Of a DNA stretch of 64,000 nt, positions 11,101 to 22,014 are shown one piece after another. This DNA comes from Cyanophora paradoxa (lineage: Eukaryota; Glaucocystophyceae; Cyanophorales; Cyanophoraceae). Both the position numbers and the translations under genes were made by a program. The notes beneath the pieces were generated by a model. That model did no database searches and was not told the origin of the DNA. It saw nothing but the letters and a program-made list of their open reading frames with translations. How positions within the stretch are numbered: position 1 is the first letter of the stretch; the number at the start of each line of letters is the position of its first letter. Where the stretch lies: contig QPMI01000411.1 in the NCBI GenBank assembly GCA_004431415.1, forward strand, positions 248,001-312,000, in the 5' to 3' direction.

Positions 11101-13289
11101 CACGACCGTGTACGTGATGCCCGGCACGAGGCCCGTCACGGTTGTCGTCCCGGGCGCCGCGCCGGCGGAGACGCTGAACGCCGAGGCCTGGAGGCGCCGG
11201 TCGAGGGCGCCCGTGTCGGCGTTGGTCGGCGTGAAGAAGAGGGCGTAGGCGGAGATGGGCGAGCCGCCGTTGTACGCGGGGGCGGTCAGGGCCGTCGCCT
11301 GGTTGGTGCCGGCCGCCTGCGAGACGAAGCTGGCGGCCGAGGGGAAGGTCGGCGCCGCGAAGGTCCCCTGGGGGACGAGCGCCGGCACGACGGCCGGCGA
11401 GTTGGAGGCGGTGCCGGCGAGGCCCGTGCCCTGGCTGTTCGTTGCGGCTGCCACCGGCCGCGGTCAGCGGGCGCCGGCAGAGAAGGAAGGAAAAGGGAAG
11501 GAGGAGCGCGGGGCGGGCGCACTGACGGTGATCGTGTAGTTGACGCCGGCGAGGAGGGGCGAGAGGCTCGCGGAGAACGTGGAGGGGCCGACGTTCTGGG
11601 AGACCGTCGTGGGGCAGGCGCCGGCGTAGGCCGGCGGGCAGTTGGTCGGCGTGGCGGTGGCCGTGTAGGAGAGGATGGCGCTGCCGCCGGACGAGAGCGG
11701 GGCGGTCCAGGTGATCGTCCCCGTCGACTGCGCGTTGTTGCTGCCCGCCGAGTAGACCGGCGCCCCGAGGCTCGCCACCAGCACCGACTGCGGTGCGGTG
11801 GGCGCCACGGCTGCGCGGAGCAGACACATCAGCGCTGTGCAGCTGAAGGCCGCGGCGCAAAAGAGACGACGGGCTCACCGGCGGGGGTGAAGGAAGTCGT
11901 TGCGGCCGTGCCGTTTCCGCTGACAGAGTTGGAGGGCTGCGCCGCGGATTCAGATCGGCGTGCGGCGCGCGGGGGCCGCGGGACGGCGCGGCGCACGAGG
12001 ACGGAGACAGTGTAGGTGATGCCGGGGGTGAGGCCCGAGGCGAGGGAGAAGGGCGAGGCGGGGGTGGAGTAGGAGAGGGTGGGGACGCCCCCGCTCTGGG
12101 GCGTGAAGGTCACGTAGTAGACCGTCGGCGTGGCCTGCTGCGGCGACGAGGGCGACGACCAGCTCCACGTCACGGTGGCCCCCGGGTTGAAGCCCGGGTT
12201 GAGGGGCGCCACGGTGAGGCCCGTCGGCGCGCCCGGCGCCGGCAGCGCGTACACTTCGCGCGGCGCGTCGGCGGTGGGCGGGAGAGAAGAAAAGAGGGAA
12301 AGAAGAAAGCTCTTACGCACCGGAGTACTCGATCCTGTGCCTGAACTGGTTGGTCGGATTAATACTGCCCCAGCCTGTGGTCCGCGCCAAAGCATAGTAG
12401 TTTGCAGTGTTCTGCATCGAAATGTCCTTGCCGCTGTCAAGCTGGACGAGAAATTAGATCAGTCTCGAGCCTGGAGCAAGGGCGTAGGCAAGGGCGAACG
12501 GGGCAGCTGTGCAGTTCGAGCCTCGGGTCAACCGTGGTTCCCGAAGTCGCGAGGTTCGTGGTCCAAACAACGCAGAAGCTGCGGACGCGGTCAGATTGAA
12601 TGAGTGGAAACTAGGGCCTGATCTCAGCGCACTCTTGGTTCGGGCCGACAACGACGGGGGACCCGGTCGACGGAAGAAAAGAAGCGGTGATTTCGCTGTC
12701 ACCAACCGCGAGCGGACCCGCGGTTACGGCCGCGTTCGGGTTCGAACCAAGAAGGGTCCCAGAAGGAGCGGTGAATCCGACAGCGGCAGCGGCGGACTGC
12801 CAGGGTTGCATTGGGCGAAGTCTCTTCGACCAGGAAAGGGCGCACGGACCTGGACCTGGAACCTCAACGTCTGACCGTTCGAAGTCACGGAATATCTCTG
12901 CGTTCGCATTAGCGACCCACGGCAGCTCATCGCGTGCGGGGGCGCACCGCGGTGATCCTGTCGATGCGGATGCTGCTAACGTTCGTGTTGCGGTAGCATG
13001 CTGCAAGATCCACGTTCGGAACAGTGTAGAAAGCACTGAAAAGGCAGCTCGGCCCAAGCGTGAACGCATCGTACGTCGCGCCAGTCCGCACGATAGCCGA
13101 GGTCCCTGCGCGGGTTCCGGGGGCTTTTTCTCAGCCTTCTGACGCTAGCTATCGCCCGAAATGATCCTCTCCGAGAAAAGAAAACGCACCCTGGGCCCAT
13201 GCCACGTCGACGAAAAGCACGAGGCAGAGAGCTGCGGTTACGAGCGCCGAGGCCCGGCCCCGCGGCCTCGGCCGCTCGGGCCGCAGCAT
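8151..13289 (-). CDS. Large fibronectin type III single-pass surface protein
   Basis: Exon 1 (from 13289) encodes a signal peptide: MLRPERPRPRGRASA, then a hydrophobic LVTAALCLVLFVDVAWAQ. Downstream exons (12441-12321, 12253-11997, 11936-11879, 11810-11523, 11447-10743, 10675-10604, 10552-9562, 9476-8583, 8523-8151) encode about six FN3-like units with repeated NGGSPI.Y and PGTTY/GITYTV motifs. A (Pro-Ser/Thr)n stalk lies at 10552-10414. Next comes a membrane-proximal domain with a Cys pair (NSVGCFEVFDVARLRSVV ... VVYLRC). The transmembrane helix is ALIAAIVVPVVVGALLLLCC, followed by a stop-transfer SRRRRKDE and a Tyr/Gln-rich cytoplasmic tail ending YYLSGPTSPGYI. Exons between 13105 and about 12450 are less certain. 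Probably adhesive or a receptor; the ligand is unknown. No enzymatic domain. Confidence 0.85.
10414..10552 (-). repeat. Pro-Ser/Pro-Thr dipeptide-coding microsatellite
   Basis: On the sense strand of the FN3 gene this encodes alternating Pro with Ser or Thr immediately after a splice acceptor. It is an extended, probably O-glycosylated spacer between FN3 units. The plus strand shows GGGGA/GGCGA 6-mer patterns. Confidence 0.85.
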
Positions 13290-14610
13290 CGAGTCGTTGC
13301 CGGGCAGTCGTAGGGCGAGGCGCTAGGACTGAGCGCTCATCGGGCCGCCGTTAGTTTTTTTCTGCGATCTCTACACGTATACCCCGCATTGCCGAGCAAT
13401 ATTCCCGGCATCGCTTACACCATCGCATCCTCGAGCGCCCGGTGCGCCCCCTCGCGTCCTCGAGCGCTCCGTGCGCCTTTCCCGCCGCCCTCGCGCGCCA
13501 TGTCTTGACCCCGAGCTGCGCCCCAGCCTTCAAGCAGGCGCAGCGAGCGATGACGAACCGCAGCGCGTGGCGACGACGCCACTCAAGGTTGTCCGCGTTC
13601 AGACGGCAGCACTTCGAACATCTAAGAAACCACTCGACGCTGCCGTGGCCTCGAGGTGAGCACGCACCGCCCGTGATCTCTGTCGCGCGCTCATGCCTCG
13701 GACAGGCTTCGAGTCCTCGGGCGAACTCGACCGTGGCGCGGTTGCGGGCGTGTCGGTGGCTTGCTCCATGGTGGCTCTCATCGCAGGTGGCTCCCATGGC
13801 TCTACTGAACTCGAGCGAGCAGTCCCGTTTAACTCATCGTCTCGCAGTCCTGTTTGACTCATCGTCTCGGCGCTGACGCGGCTTCTTTCAGCTTGGCGCC
13901 GCCTTCCGTATGCTGTGGCCCGGCGCCGAGCAGCTCGTCACGCGGCCGCCCCCTTCCGCTTTCCTCGGCAGGGTCCCCCAGATCCCACCCTTCCTCACCG
14001 GATCCCCGGCAGGCACCGGCTCCCCCGCAGTCCTCCCTCCTTCCTCTCCGCCATGGTCAGGGGGGGGGCTCGGGCGCCGCGGCCTCCTTCACGCGACTCC
14101 TGCTATAGCTAGGGGCCCAGGGCGCTCTCGGCCCGCAGCCGCCGGCCCTCCCACCTCCCCCGCTCAGGCATCGCGCCGCTGCAGGAAAAACGTGCTTTTT
14201 AGAGCGCGTGGACATCAAATTCTACATACACAGACGATAAGCGTACTGTCTAAAACTGCCCGATGGCCAATGTGCGGCGAATAGTAGTAGTGTAACTGTG
14301 GAACGAATTAAGCTAAAAAAGAGCTATACCTCAAAACGGGCGACCAAACAAAACTTGCCTGCAGTTATGCGCCTAGTACATACTGAAAACTCCATTCCCG
14401 GAAGACTGAAGCCCCGAAACGCACCCACCATTATCAGGCCGGGGAGGCTGGCCCACACACATCAGAAATCTCAAGAAAGGGCATGAAAACTGGAGAAGGC
14501 ATGGAAACTGACGCAAACCCGATCCCTAGAAGCGAGCTAACTGCAAGCTGAAGGTACCTACCTAAGAGCTGTACGGGACTGAACTTGGCGGGTCTGAACT
14601 AAGGGGGATC
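13290..14610. other. Intergenic 1.3 kb, no gene recognised
   Basis: Upstream of the FN3 gene start and downstream of the LRR gene stop. Small overlapping frames exist on both strands (for example around 13850-14280 on the plus strand) but none shows a family motif or credible splice continuity. The part from about 14190 to 14600 is more AT-rich than its flanks. Confidence 0.5.
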
Positions 14611-16799
14611 TCACGCAGCGGACGCCTGGAGGCCTACCCCGGGCCGGTCGAAGGGGTTGTGGCCGAGAAAGGGCTGGAGAAAGGGCTGGGGGAAGGGAAA
14701 CGGCTGCTGGCTCTGGCTCGGGGCCGGCTGCGGCTGCGGCTGCTGCTGCTGCTGCTGGGCGGGGAAGGAGGGGAGGGGCATGCCAGGTTGCCACCAGGGC
14801 TGCGGCGCCGGCGCCGGCGCGGCGGGGGCGGCGGCCGGGGAGGGGGCGGGCGAGACGTCGATGGCGGGGCCGAAGGGCGTGTCGAAGGGGTTCTCGGGAG
14901 GGGCGGGAATTCGGGGAGGGAGGGCGCCGGGGCCGGGCCGGGGCGGCGGGGCGGGAAGGCGCCGAGGGAGCGGGGGCGGGGGCCGGGGCGCCGGCGGGCG
15001 GAGAAGGCGGCGAGCAGCTCCGACGAGAGCCGGTCGCTCGTCGTCGAGCGCGGGAGCGCCGGGGCGCACGGGGCCGGCGGCACGGGGGCGCCGGCCGGGG
15101 CGGCGGCGGGGGCGGGGCGCGGAGGGCGGGAGGCCGAGGCACGTCGCGGAGCGGGGCAGGGTCGCCCGGGCCGTCGAGGGCGCCGAGGCGGGGCCCCTGC
15201 GCCCCGCCTCGAGCTCGCCCCCCCGCTCCCCCTTCGCCTCCCGCGCCGACGATGGCTGCTGCGCGGGCTGCGCCGGCGGGGCGAGCGCCGCCGCCGAGAC
15301 GGGCCGCTTGGGGGTTGCCCCTGCGCAGCTCGGATCAGCCGGGCGCCTCCCAGACACACGTGAGGGGGCGCACGGGCGAAGGCGCGGAGGTCGTCGAGGA
15401 TGGCGGCGTCGCGGTCGCGCCCGTTGGCGATCTCGCGCACGTGCGCGGGGAGGGCCCCCAGGGGGTTGCCCCCGAAGAAGACCCGCCCCGGCGCCAGCTT
15501 CCCGCACCGCCCGAGCTCCACCGGCACCGCCTCCTGCGCGCGCGCGGTGAGCGTGGGGCTGAGGCGAGCGAGCCGGGGCGGGCGCACGAGCTTGTTGGCG
15601 TCGAGGGCGAGCCACTCGAGGCGGGCGAGGAGGCCGATCTCGTCGGGCAGGGCCTCCAGCTCGTTGTGCGAAAGCCACAGGTCCTGCAGGTTCACGAGCT
15701 TCGCCAGCTGGGCCCCGGGGATGCCCCGCAGCCGGTTCTTCCTCAGGTCCAGCTGCACGATGCTGCCGGCCCCCACGCGCTCGATCTCCGCCGAGGGCCA
15801 CTCGGTCAGGTCGAGCCCGTGGAGGTCCAGGCGCCCGTGCTTGGCGACCCAGCCGGCGCCCGCCTGCACGCGCCCGCCCCGTCAGCGGCGGCGGCGGCGG
15901 CGGAGCTCGAGCTGCGCGCGGCAACCGCGGCGCACCGAGTTCTTCACCAACGTGGGGGCTGCGAAGCGCGACCCAGCGCGGCGGTCAGGGCGCGAAGGCG
16001 CGGGGCGGGGCGGGGCGGGGCGCGGGCGGGCGGACAGGCTTCGGCGGTGGCGCGGACGTGGGCGAGGATCGCCTGCTCGGCCGCCCACTTGGAGGTGCCG
16101 CTGATGTTGTCGGGGAGGTTGACGAGGGCGGGCGGGAGGCTCGTGAGCGGGTTGGGGAGGCAGCTGAAGGAGAAGCCCTCCGCGTTGAGCTTCGGGAGCT
16201 TGCTGAGCTCCAGCGGGATGTCGTGCAGGTGGTTGTTGCCGACGAAGAGCGACTCGAGGTTGAACAGGTCGCCGAGCTCCCGGGGCAGCACCGCCAGCTG
16301 GTTCCCGACGCTGGCCCCGCGCGTCACGCCCGTGGCGCGGCGAGCGCGGCGCGCGGCGAGGACGGACCACCGCAGCTCGGTGAGGCTTGCGCAGCACCCG
16401 ATGGAGGGCGGCAGGACCTTGAGAGCGTTGTTGGAGACATCTAACTTACGCAGATTCGCAAGATGACCCAGCTCCGGCGGGAGGCTCGTGAGTCTGTTGT
16501 TTCTGGTGTGCAAAAGGTGCATGAGATATAAGATCTAAACGTCCACGGGGCGAGATCGCCAAGTCGGTAGCGCACCTCAGGTCAAGAACCTGAAGGTTTA
16601 CGAGCTTGATCAGGTCGTGGCCTTCAACACTGGAGATCTTCTGTCCATCCAAAATGAGCTCCCGTATGTTGGCCGGACCCACTTTGTCGATCTCGGCGTT
16701 GGGCCACTTCTTCAGTGCACCGGAGCCGAAGAGTCCTTTTTCACCGGAGTGCGACAGATCTAATACGCCTTCCACGACGTTCCATCGTCCCTTCCCCAT
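14611..16799 (-). CDS. Leucine-rich repeat protein with C-terminal Pro/Gln-rich NPF tail
   Basis: Plant-Ras-group/SHOC2-like LRRs: VNLQVLDLR, NNRLTSLPPELGHLANL, NNALKVLPPSIGCCASL, GNQLAVLPRELGDLFNL, NNHLHDIPLELSKLPKL, RKNRLRGIPGAQLAKLV and HNELEALPDEIGLLARL. Exons 16799-16576, 16502-16371, 16310-16036, 15958-15936 (23 nt), 15863-15588, 15533-15374 and 15320 onward join in frame. Two segments, KKWPNAEIDKVG and EWPSAEIERVG, are equivalent, so the protein looks like two tandem homologous halves, each opening with this WP.AEI block. The tail is low complexity with a Gln run and two Asn-Pro-Phe motifs (ENPFDTPFG, HNPFDRPG), the known EH-domain ligand. That suggests an endocytic or scaffold role, which is an inference. 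The frame between 15200 and 14950 is unresolved. No signal peptide or transmembrane helix, so probably cytosolic. Confidence 0.83.
15936..15958 (-). other. 23-nt micro-exon of the LRR gene
   Basis: Encodes (S)PTLVKNS between two introner-like introns. It restores frame from donor phase 1 (TGTCCGCC) to the next exon starting AGAGWVAKHG. The downstream intron has GTGCGCCGCGG at its start, CTGACGG as branch site and GTGCAG at its end. Confidence 0.7.
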
Positions 16800-17142
16800 C
16801 TGAGACAGCGCCGTCGGCAGACCGCGAAGCGAACGCCGAATCTCTTCGCTAACTGCCAGCGATGATTCGCCTCTAGCTCACTTGGCGGCAGCCTCCCGCA
16901 CTTGCTGGGCGCTTGCTTGTTCTTGTTGGCGCTACTGGGCGCTCGATCGAGCTGCTGCTGTCCGCGCACACCTCACGCTTCCACGCTCTCGTCGGCTGTA
17001 CCCCCTGTCTATGCGCCCCCCCTGTTTTGAAGTGTGTGAAGTCGAGCTCGCGCCCTGCAGCAGCAGCCAGTGCGGAATTCGAAGATTGAGAGCATTTAGA
17101 GCCTCCTTGCAGTCCGCGGCGATCGAGTGGCTTTAGGTGAAC
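16800..17142. promoter_or_regulatory. Bidirectional promoter region, LRR gene and SNF2 gene
   Basis: The two genes start 343 bp apart and point away from each other. No recognised core-promoter motif is visible. CAGC/GCTG words are frequent. Confidence 0.5.
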
Positions 17143-20100
17143 ATGCCTCCGCCGGCGCCAGCGGCAGTTGAAGCTGCAGCTGCAGCGCCAGCCCCACAGC
17201 CGAACACGCCGTGCAGTGTGAAGCTGGAGCCCATGGCGCGTATGGCCCCTCACGAGCACCAGATAGCGGCGGCGGTCAAGCACGAGGTCAAGCAGGAAGC
17301 AGCGCTGCTTGCGGCGCCAGAGGCGACGCCCGCGACGGATCGATGCCATCGTGGATCGACCCCCGCTACGGATCGGCAGGGGCGCGTCCTGGACCTCACT
17401 TCGCCTTCCGCGGCTGCGGCCGGCCTGGAGGTCGCGAAGGTCAAGCGCGACTTGTCCGCCCTCAAGAAGGAGAAGCAGGAAGTGGAAGATAGCGACGACG
17501 ACGATCTCCTCAAACCGGATGCGAACCCGTTCGCAAAGAGGGCGAAGCCAGAGGTGGCCTGGGCCCTGCGGGAGCTCGCCCCCGGCGTCGGGGTCCACCC
17601 CGACCTCGCCAAGAGCCTCAAGCCGCATCAGCTCGAGGGCGCACGCTTCCTCTGGCGCGCTTGCGTCACGCAGGCCCGCCCCGCCCCTCCCCGGCACTCG
17701 ACCCCAGCCTGACGCGGTCGTACCCAGGCGGACGAGCTTCAGGCGGAGGTCGAGGCGGAGTACCAGAAACGCCTTCAGCGGGCCGCCTACCGGCCGAATT
17801 GGAAACCAAAGAAGCGCGGTCCGCCCGCCCTCCGCTTGCGTACCCGTCCGCGGCCTCATGGCGAGCAGCTGCGATCTGCGGGGGCATCTTGGCGCACTGC
17901 ATGGGCCTGGGCAAGACCCTCACGGTCCGCCGTACCCCCCTTTCCTCCGCCCCCGCCCCGCCGCGTCTCGCCCGGCGCCGAGCGGCCGCCCTGCAGACGA
18001 TCGCGTTCCTCCACACGCGGTTCATGGCTGAGAAAGAGGCCGGGCGCCCTCTGCCCTGCTTCCTCCTCGTGGTCCGCGCGCCCTCTCCGCCCCGAGATTC
18101 AGCAGTGCCCCCTGCAATCCCCTCGTACCCCCCGGCGGGCAGGTGCCGGTGAACACGCTGCAGAACTGGGCGGCGGAGCTGGAGCGGTGGATCCCGGCGT
18201 CGGCGCGGGTCATGCTGGTGCACGAGGTGCCGCAGGGGCCGGGGGTCGCCCTGGAGGACGTCGCGGACAGACTCGAGACTTGGCGGCGCCTGGGGGGCGC
18301 CCTCCTTGTCGGCTACGAGCGCCTCCGCGGCCTCATCCTCACCGAGGAGCACCGCAATCTAGGCGCGCCGATTCCGATATCCCGTACCCCCCGACCCGCG
18401 CGGCCGTTAATGAGGGTACGGCGGCAGTGAAGGAGACGGGGCGGGCGCAGTGCCGGGGGGCGCAGCGGGCGAACGACGAGGCCGTGCTGAAGGAGATGCG
18501 GAAGCGGGCGGAGCGGCTCGGCATCCACTTCTCCGAGGACGACGACGAGCTCCGCGGCCAAGTCCTCCGCGTGCGTACCCCCCGCCCGCTTTTTCGCGCA
18601 GCTGCCCCTCCAATCGCCTCGCCCCGCCCCGCCCCGCCCCGCAGAGCATGAAGGAGCGCTTCAAGCCGAAGGCGAACCGCAAGTTTAACGCGGCGCGCGC
18701 CCAGATCGCCCAGGACAGGCTCGACCGCCCCGGCCAGGCCCGCCCCCGCCCCGCCCCGCCCCTCCCTCCTCCCCCTCGCCGGCCGGGGTGCGACGGCGTG
18801 GGGCAGGAGACGGCGCGGCGGGTGCGGGACGCGCTGTGCCGGGCGGAGGGCCAGCGGTGCCCGCTGGACGTGGTGGTGCTGGACGAGGGCCACCGGTTGA
18901 AGGTCAGACATCCAGCTCGCCAGGATAGCTCGCCATGATCATGACCAGCGCCGCGGCGGACCCGAAGGCCGCGGAAACGCAGCTCGCCGTCGCCGTCGGC
19001 CTCGTCGAGGCCCGCCGCCGCGTCCGCCCCTCCCCGCACCCTCCCCGCCCCCTTCGCTCCGCTGAGGGCGAGGGCGGCGGCCCAGGCCGTGCTCACGGGG
19101 TACCCCCTGCAAAACAACCTCTGGGAGTACTACCACATGCTCAACTTCGTGAGGCCGGGGGCACTCGGTACCCCCCTCCCCTCCCCATCCCCGCGCGAAC
19201 GCGGCGCGGGCCGCTTAGTGGGGGGCGGGAACCCTCAGGGCCCGTGGAGTCCTTCTTTGACTCCTTCGTGTGGCCCATCGACCAGGGGACGTGCGCTCGC
19301 CCTCGCCCACGCGCCCCAGCGCCCCAGCGCCCTCTGAACCGAACGCGGGGCGGGGCGCAGGTGGAAGGACAGCAGCGAGGAGGAGGTCAAGCGCATGTAC
19401 GAGCGCCTCTTCGTCCTCCACGAGGCGAGTGGGGCCCCGCCCCTCCCCGCCCCGCCCCTCGCTTCCCGTCCCCGCTGCGCTCGCCGAACGCGCCCCCGCA
19501 GCAAGTTGCGCCCTTCATGGACCGGAAGGACGCCCGCGTGCTCACCGAGACCCTCTCCTCCCACAACCGCTCCCGCGCCGTGCGCCCCGCCGGCCATGCG
19601 AATGCCGCCTCGTTCCGACCCTGCCCGCCCGCCCGCCCGCCCGCCCGCAGAAGCACGAGTTCATCGTGCAAGTCCGGATGAGCCCCGAGGGGGTGCGCCC
19701 CCGTTCACCTCTTCCGCTGTTCGCGCGCCGACGCTTCGCGGTCTCGCCGCGCGCAGGAGAGGCTGTACGAGAGGTTGATCGCGGCGGTGAAGGCCGGGCG
19801 CCTCCTCCTCCCCAAGAAGGGCAAGGGCGAGGAGCAGGAGCAGGGGCGGGAGCAGCGGGAGGGGGAGGCGGAGGGGGGCCCCGAGGCGGAGAGGACGCGC
19901 CCGAACGTGCTCGTCACCCGCAGCGTCGCCATGAAGGCGAGCGGGCGAGGGGGGGCCCTGAGCGGGCTGAGCGGGCCCGCCCCGCTCGCCCCGCACTGAC
20001 GCCCCCCGGGCACCCCGCAGATCTTCAACAGCCCGGAGGTCCTCCGCCGCTTCCTCGCGAAGCTGCAGGAGGACAAGGCGCGCCCGCGCCCCGCCCGCCC

Positions 20101-22014
20101 CCGCACCCCCCGCCGGATCACTCACCCGTGCCCCCTCCCTCTCCCTCTTCAGGCCGCCGGCCTCGTCGTAGACGAGAACATAGAGGACGACGTGCGCGGT
20201 CGCTCGCTCGCGTACCCCTGCGCCCCGCCGACCGGCCCGCCGGCCCACACACACCCGCGCGCGCGCAGGAGTCGGCGGAGGGCGACGGGCCCGCCAAGCG
20301 CGTCGTCCGCGTGCGCCACTATATCTGTACCCCCCTGGCCTCCATTCCCCCTTCACGGCCCGTCAGGTGGACTACGGGGCCTTCGTGGAGGCCTCGTTCG
20401 CCTCGCGGGCGCCGTTCGGCCTCGCAGACGCGCCGAAGCTCGCCGCCGCCATGGAGATCGCCCGCCTCGCCGCCGAGCGCCGCGACAAGGCCCGCCCCCT
20501 CCTCCTCCTCCTTCGCTTCATTTCCTCCGTCCCTCGACGGGGCCTGCGGGTGCAGGTGCTGCTCTTCAGCGGCTGCAAGACGACGCTGAGGCTGGCGGAG
20601 GAGTTCGCCGTGTCCCACCTGGGGTACAAGCGCGGGGAGCAGGTCTTCTACATGGACGGCAGCACGCCCGCGGGGGAGCGCCAGAAGGCCGTCACGGACT
20701 TCAACAAGAGGCCGGGCGCGCGCCTCTTCGTCATCTCCACCGTCGCCGGCGGCATCGGCATCAACCTCGTCGCCGGTACCCCCGCGCCCATCCGTCCTCT
20801 CCCCCCCTACACCCCGCTCAGCGCGACGATCCGGTACCCCCCGCAGCAAACCGCGTGATTATCATGGACGCTTGCTGGAACCCCTGCCACGGTCTACCGC
20901 TTGCTTGCATCATGGACACTGCTGGAACCGCCCCGCTCTGAACCCGCGCGCCCGCAGACACACAGGCGCTTTTTCGCGCCTACCGTTACGGTAACCCCCC
21001 CCCCCCCCCCTCTCTCCCCGGACCCCGTCTCGCCCCGGGGTCTGCCCCCAAATCCCGCCTGCCCCGCTAAGGCTGGGCGGGGTACAGGCCAGTTTAAGGA
21101 TGTGTTCGTGTACCGGTTCGTCGCTGCCGGTACCCTCGAGGCTCGCGTCTACACCCAGCAGGCGCGCGCGTACCGCCGTACCCCCACGCGATTCGTGGTA
21201 GCCCCTCACATTTGATCCAGGTGGTGAAGCAGTCGCTGTTCCGCCGGACAGTCGACGTGCAGACCGTCTCCCGCCACATCGCCCGCCAAGACGTAGGAGA
21301 CTACCTGGCGGTACCCCCCGCCGGCTCGTTCCCCCGCGCTTTCGCCCCCGCTGAGACGGCCCCAGGTGCCCCTCGAGTGGCGGTACCCCTCCGGCTACGC
21401 CGATGTCGTGGTGAAGGACCCCGTGCTTCAGGTGCCCCTCTCCCAGCCAACATCGGGTCGTACCCCTTTCCTTACGGGGTACAGGCGGTCGTGGACACGT
21501 TCGCGGGCCCGAAGAAGAGCGGGGAGGGGGCGGAAGGGGGCCTCGGGGAGGAGGAGGAGGACGAGGAGGCGCCGAGTTTGGTGGAGCAGCTGGCGGGCCG
21601 GCCGCGGCGGCTAAGGCGGGGCGCGGGCGGGGCTGGGGAGCAGCGGCGGGCGCCGGAGGGGATGCTCCTCACGATGGTGCACGAGCACGAGTCGCTGCTG
21701 GCAGACGACGACCCGGGCGGCAGGTGCGCCCCAGGCCAGGCGCGAGCCCCCTCCGGAGATGACGTCGCTGAGGCGGCGGCGGCGGCGGGCGGCGGCGCAG
21801 GCTCTCGGAGCAGGACCGGGAGGCGGCGCGGGAGGAGGCGCGGGAGGCGCGCAGGCGGCGCCGGGCCGTCGTTGACAGCGAGGACGAGGGCGCGGGCGAG
21901 GGCGGCGGCGAGGGCGAGGAGGGCGTGGACGGGGCGGCGCCCGCCTCGAGCTCCGGCGGGCCCCCGCCCCACTTCTCCACGTCCGTGCCCCCGTTCGAAT
22001 TCTGGCAAAAGTGA
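17143..22014 (+). CDS. ATRX/RAD54L2-like SNF2-family chromatin remodelling ATPase
   Basis: Nuclear DNA-translocating ATPase. ATG at 17143 opens an Ala/Pro, then Lys/Asp-rich N-terminus with an acidic EVEDSDDDDLLK patch. Helicase motifs in order: KPHQLEGARFLWRACV; motif I GGILAHCMGLGKTLTT (about 17890-17925); VPVNTLQNWAAELERW; motif II VVVLDEGHRLK (18867-18899); motif III VLTGYPLQNNLWEYYHMLNF (from about 19088); SFVWPIDQG; KHEFIVQVRMSPE; then the C-lobe [51 protein letters not shown] and FVYRFVAAGTLEARV. SLFRRTVDVQTVSRHIARQD matches the ATRX-type end. The tail is acidic and Arg-rich, ending PPFEFWQK. More than 20 exons. Most introns contain GTACCC, and at least one (after WRACVTQ) appears to be GC-AG. 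No PHD/ADD domain is seen, so it resembles RAD54L2/ARIP4 as much as ATRX. The region 21310-21480 has ambiguous small exons. Confidence 0.93.

Noticed and set aside
9108-12015. Long plus-strand frames opposite the FN3 gene
   Set aside because: Arg/Gly-rich shadows of minus-strand FN3 exons; no start context, splice logic or family resemblance.
13850-14284. Small plus-strand frames as a separate gene
   Set aside because: Three overlapping frames with no conserved motif, no consistent splice signals and Pro/Ser-rich composition.
14657-16466. Plus-strand frames of 230-400 codons over the LRR gene
   Set aside because: Antisense shadows; the minus strand shows seven clear leucine-rich repeats with matching splice sites.
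16537-16600. tRNA-like run (AAGTCGGTAGCGCACCTCAGG) suggesting a tRNA gene
   Set aside because: It cannot form an acceptor stem or T-loop and overlaps the first exon-intron boundary of the LRR gene.
17137-17142. Earlier GTG start for the SNF2 gene
   Set aside because: A eukaryotic start should be ATG; ATG at 17143 is two codons downstream in the same frame.
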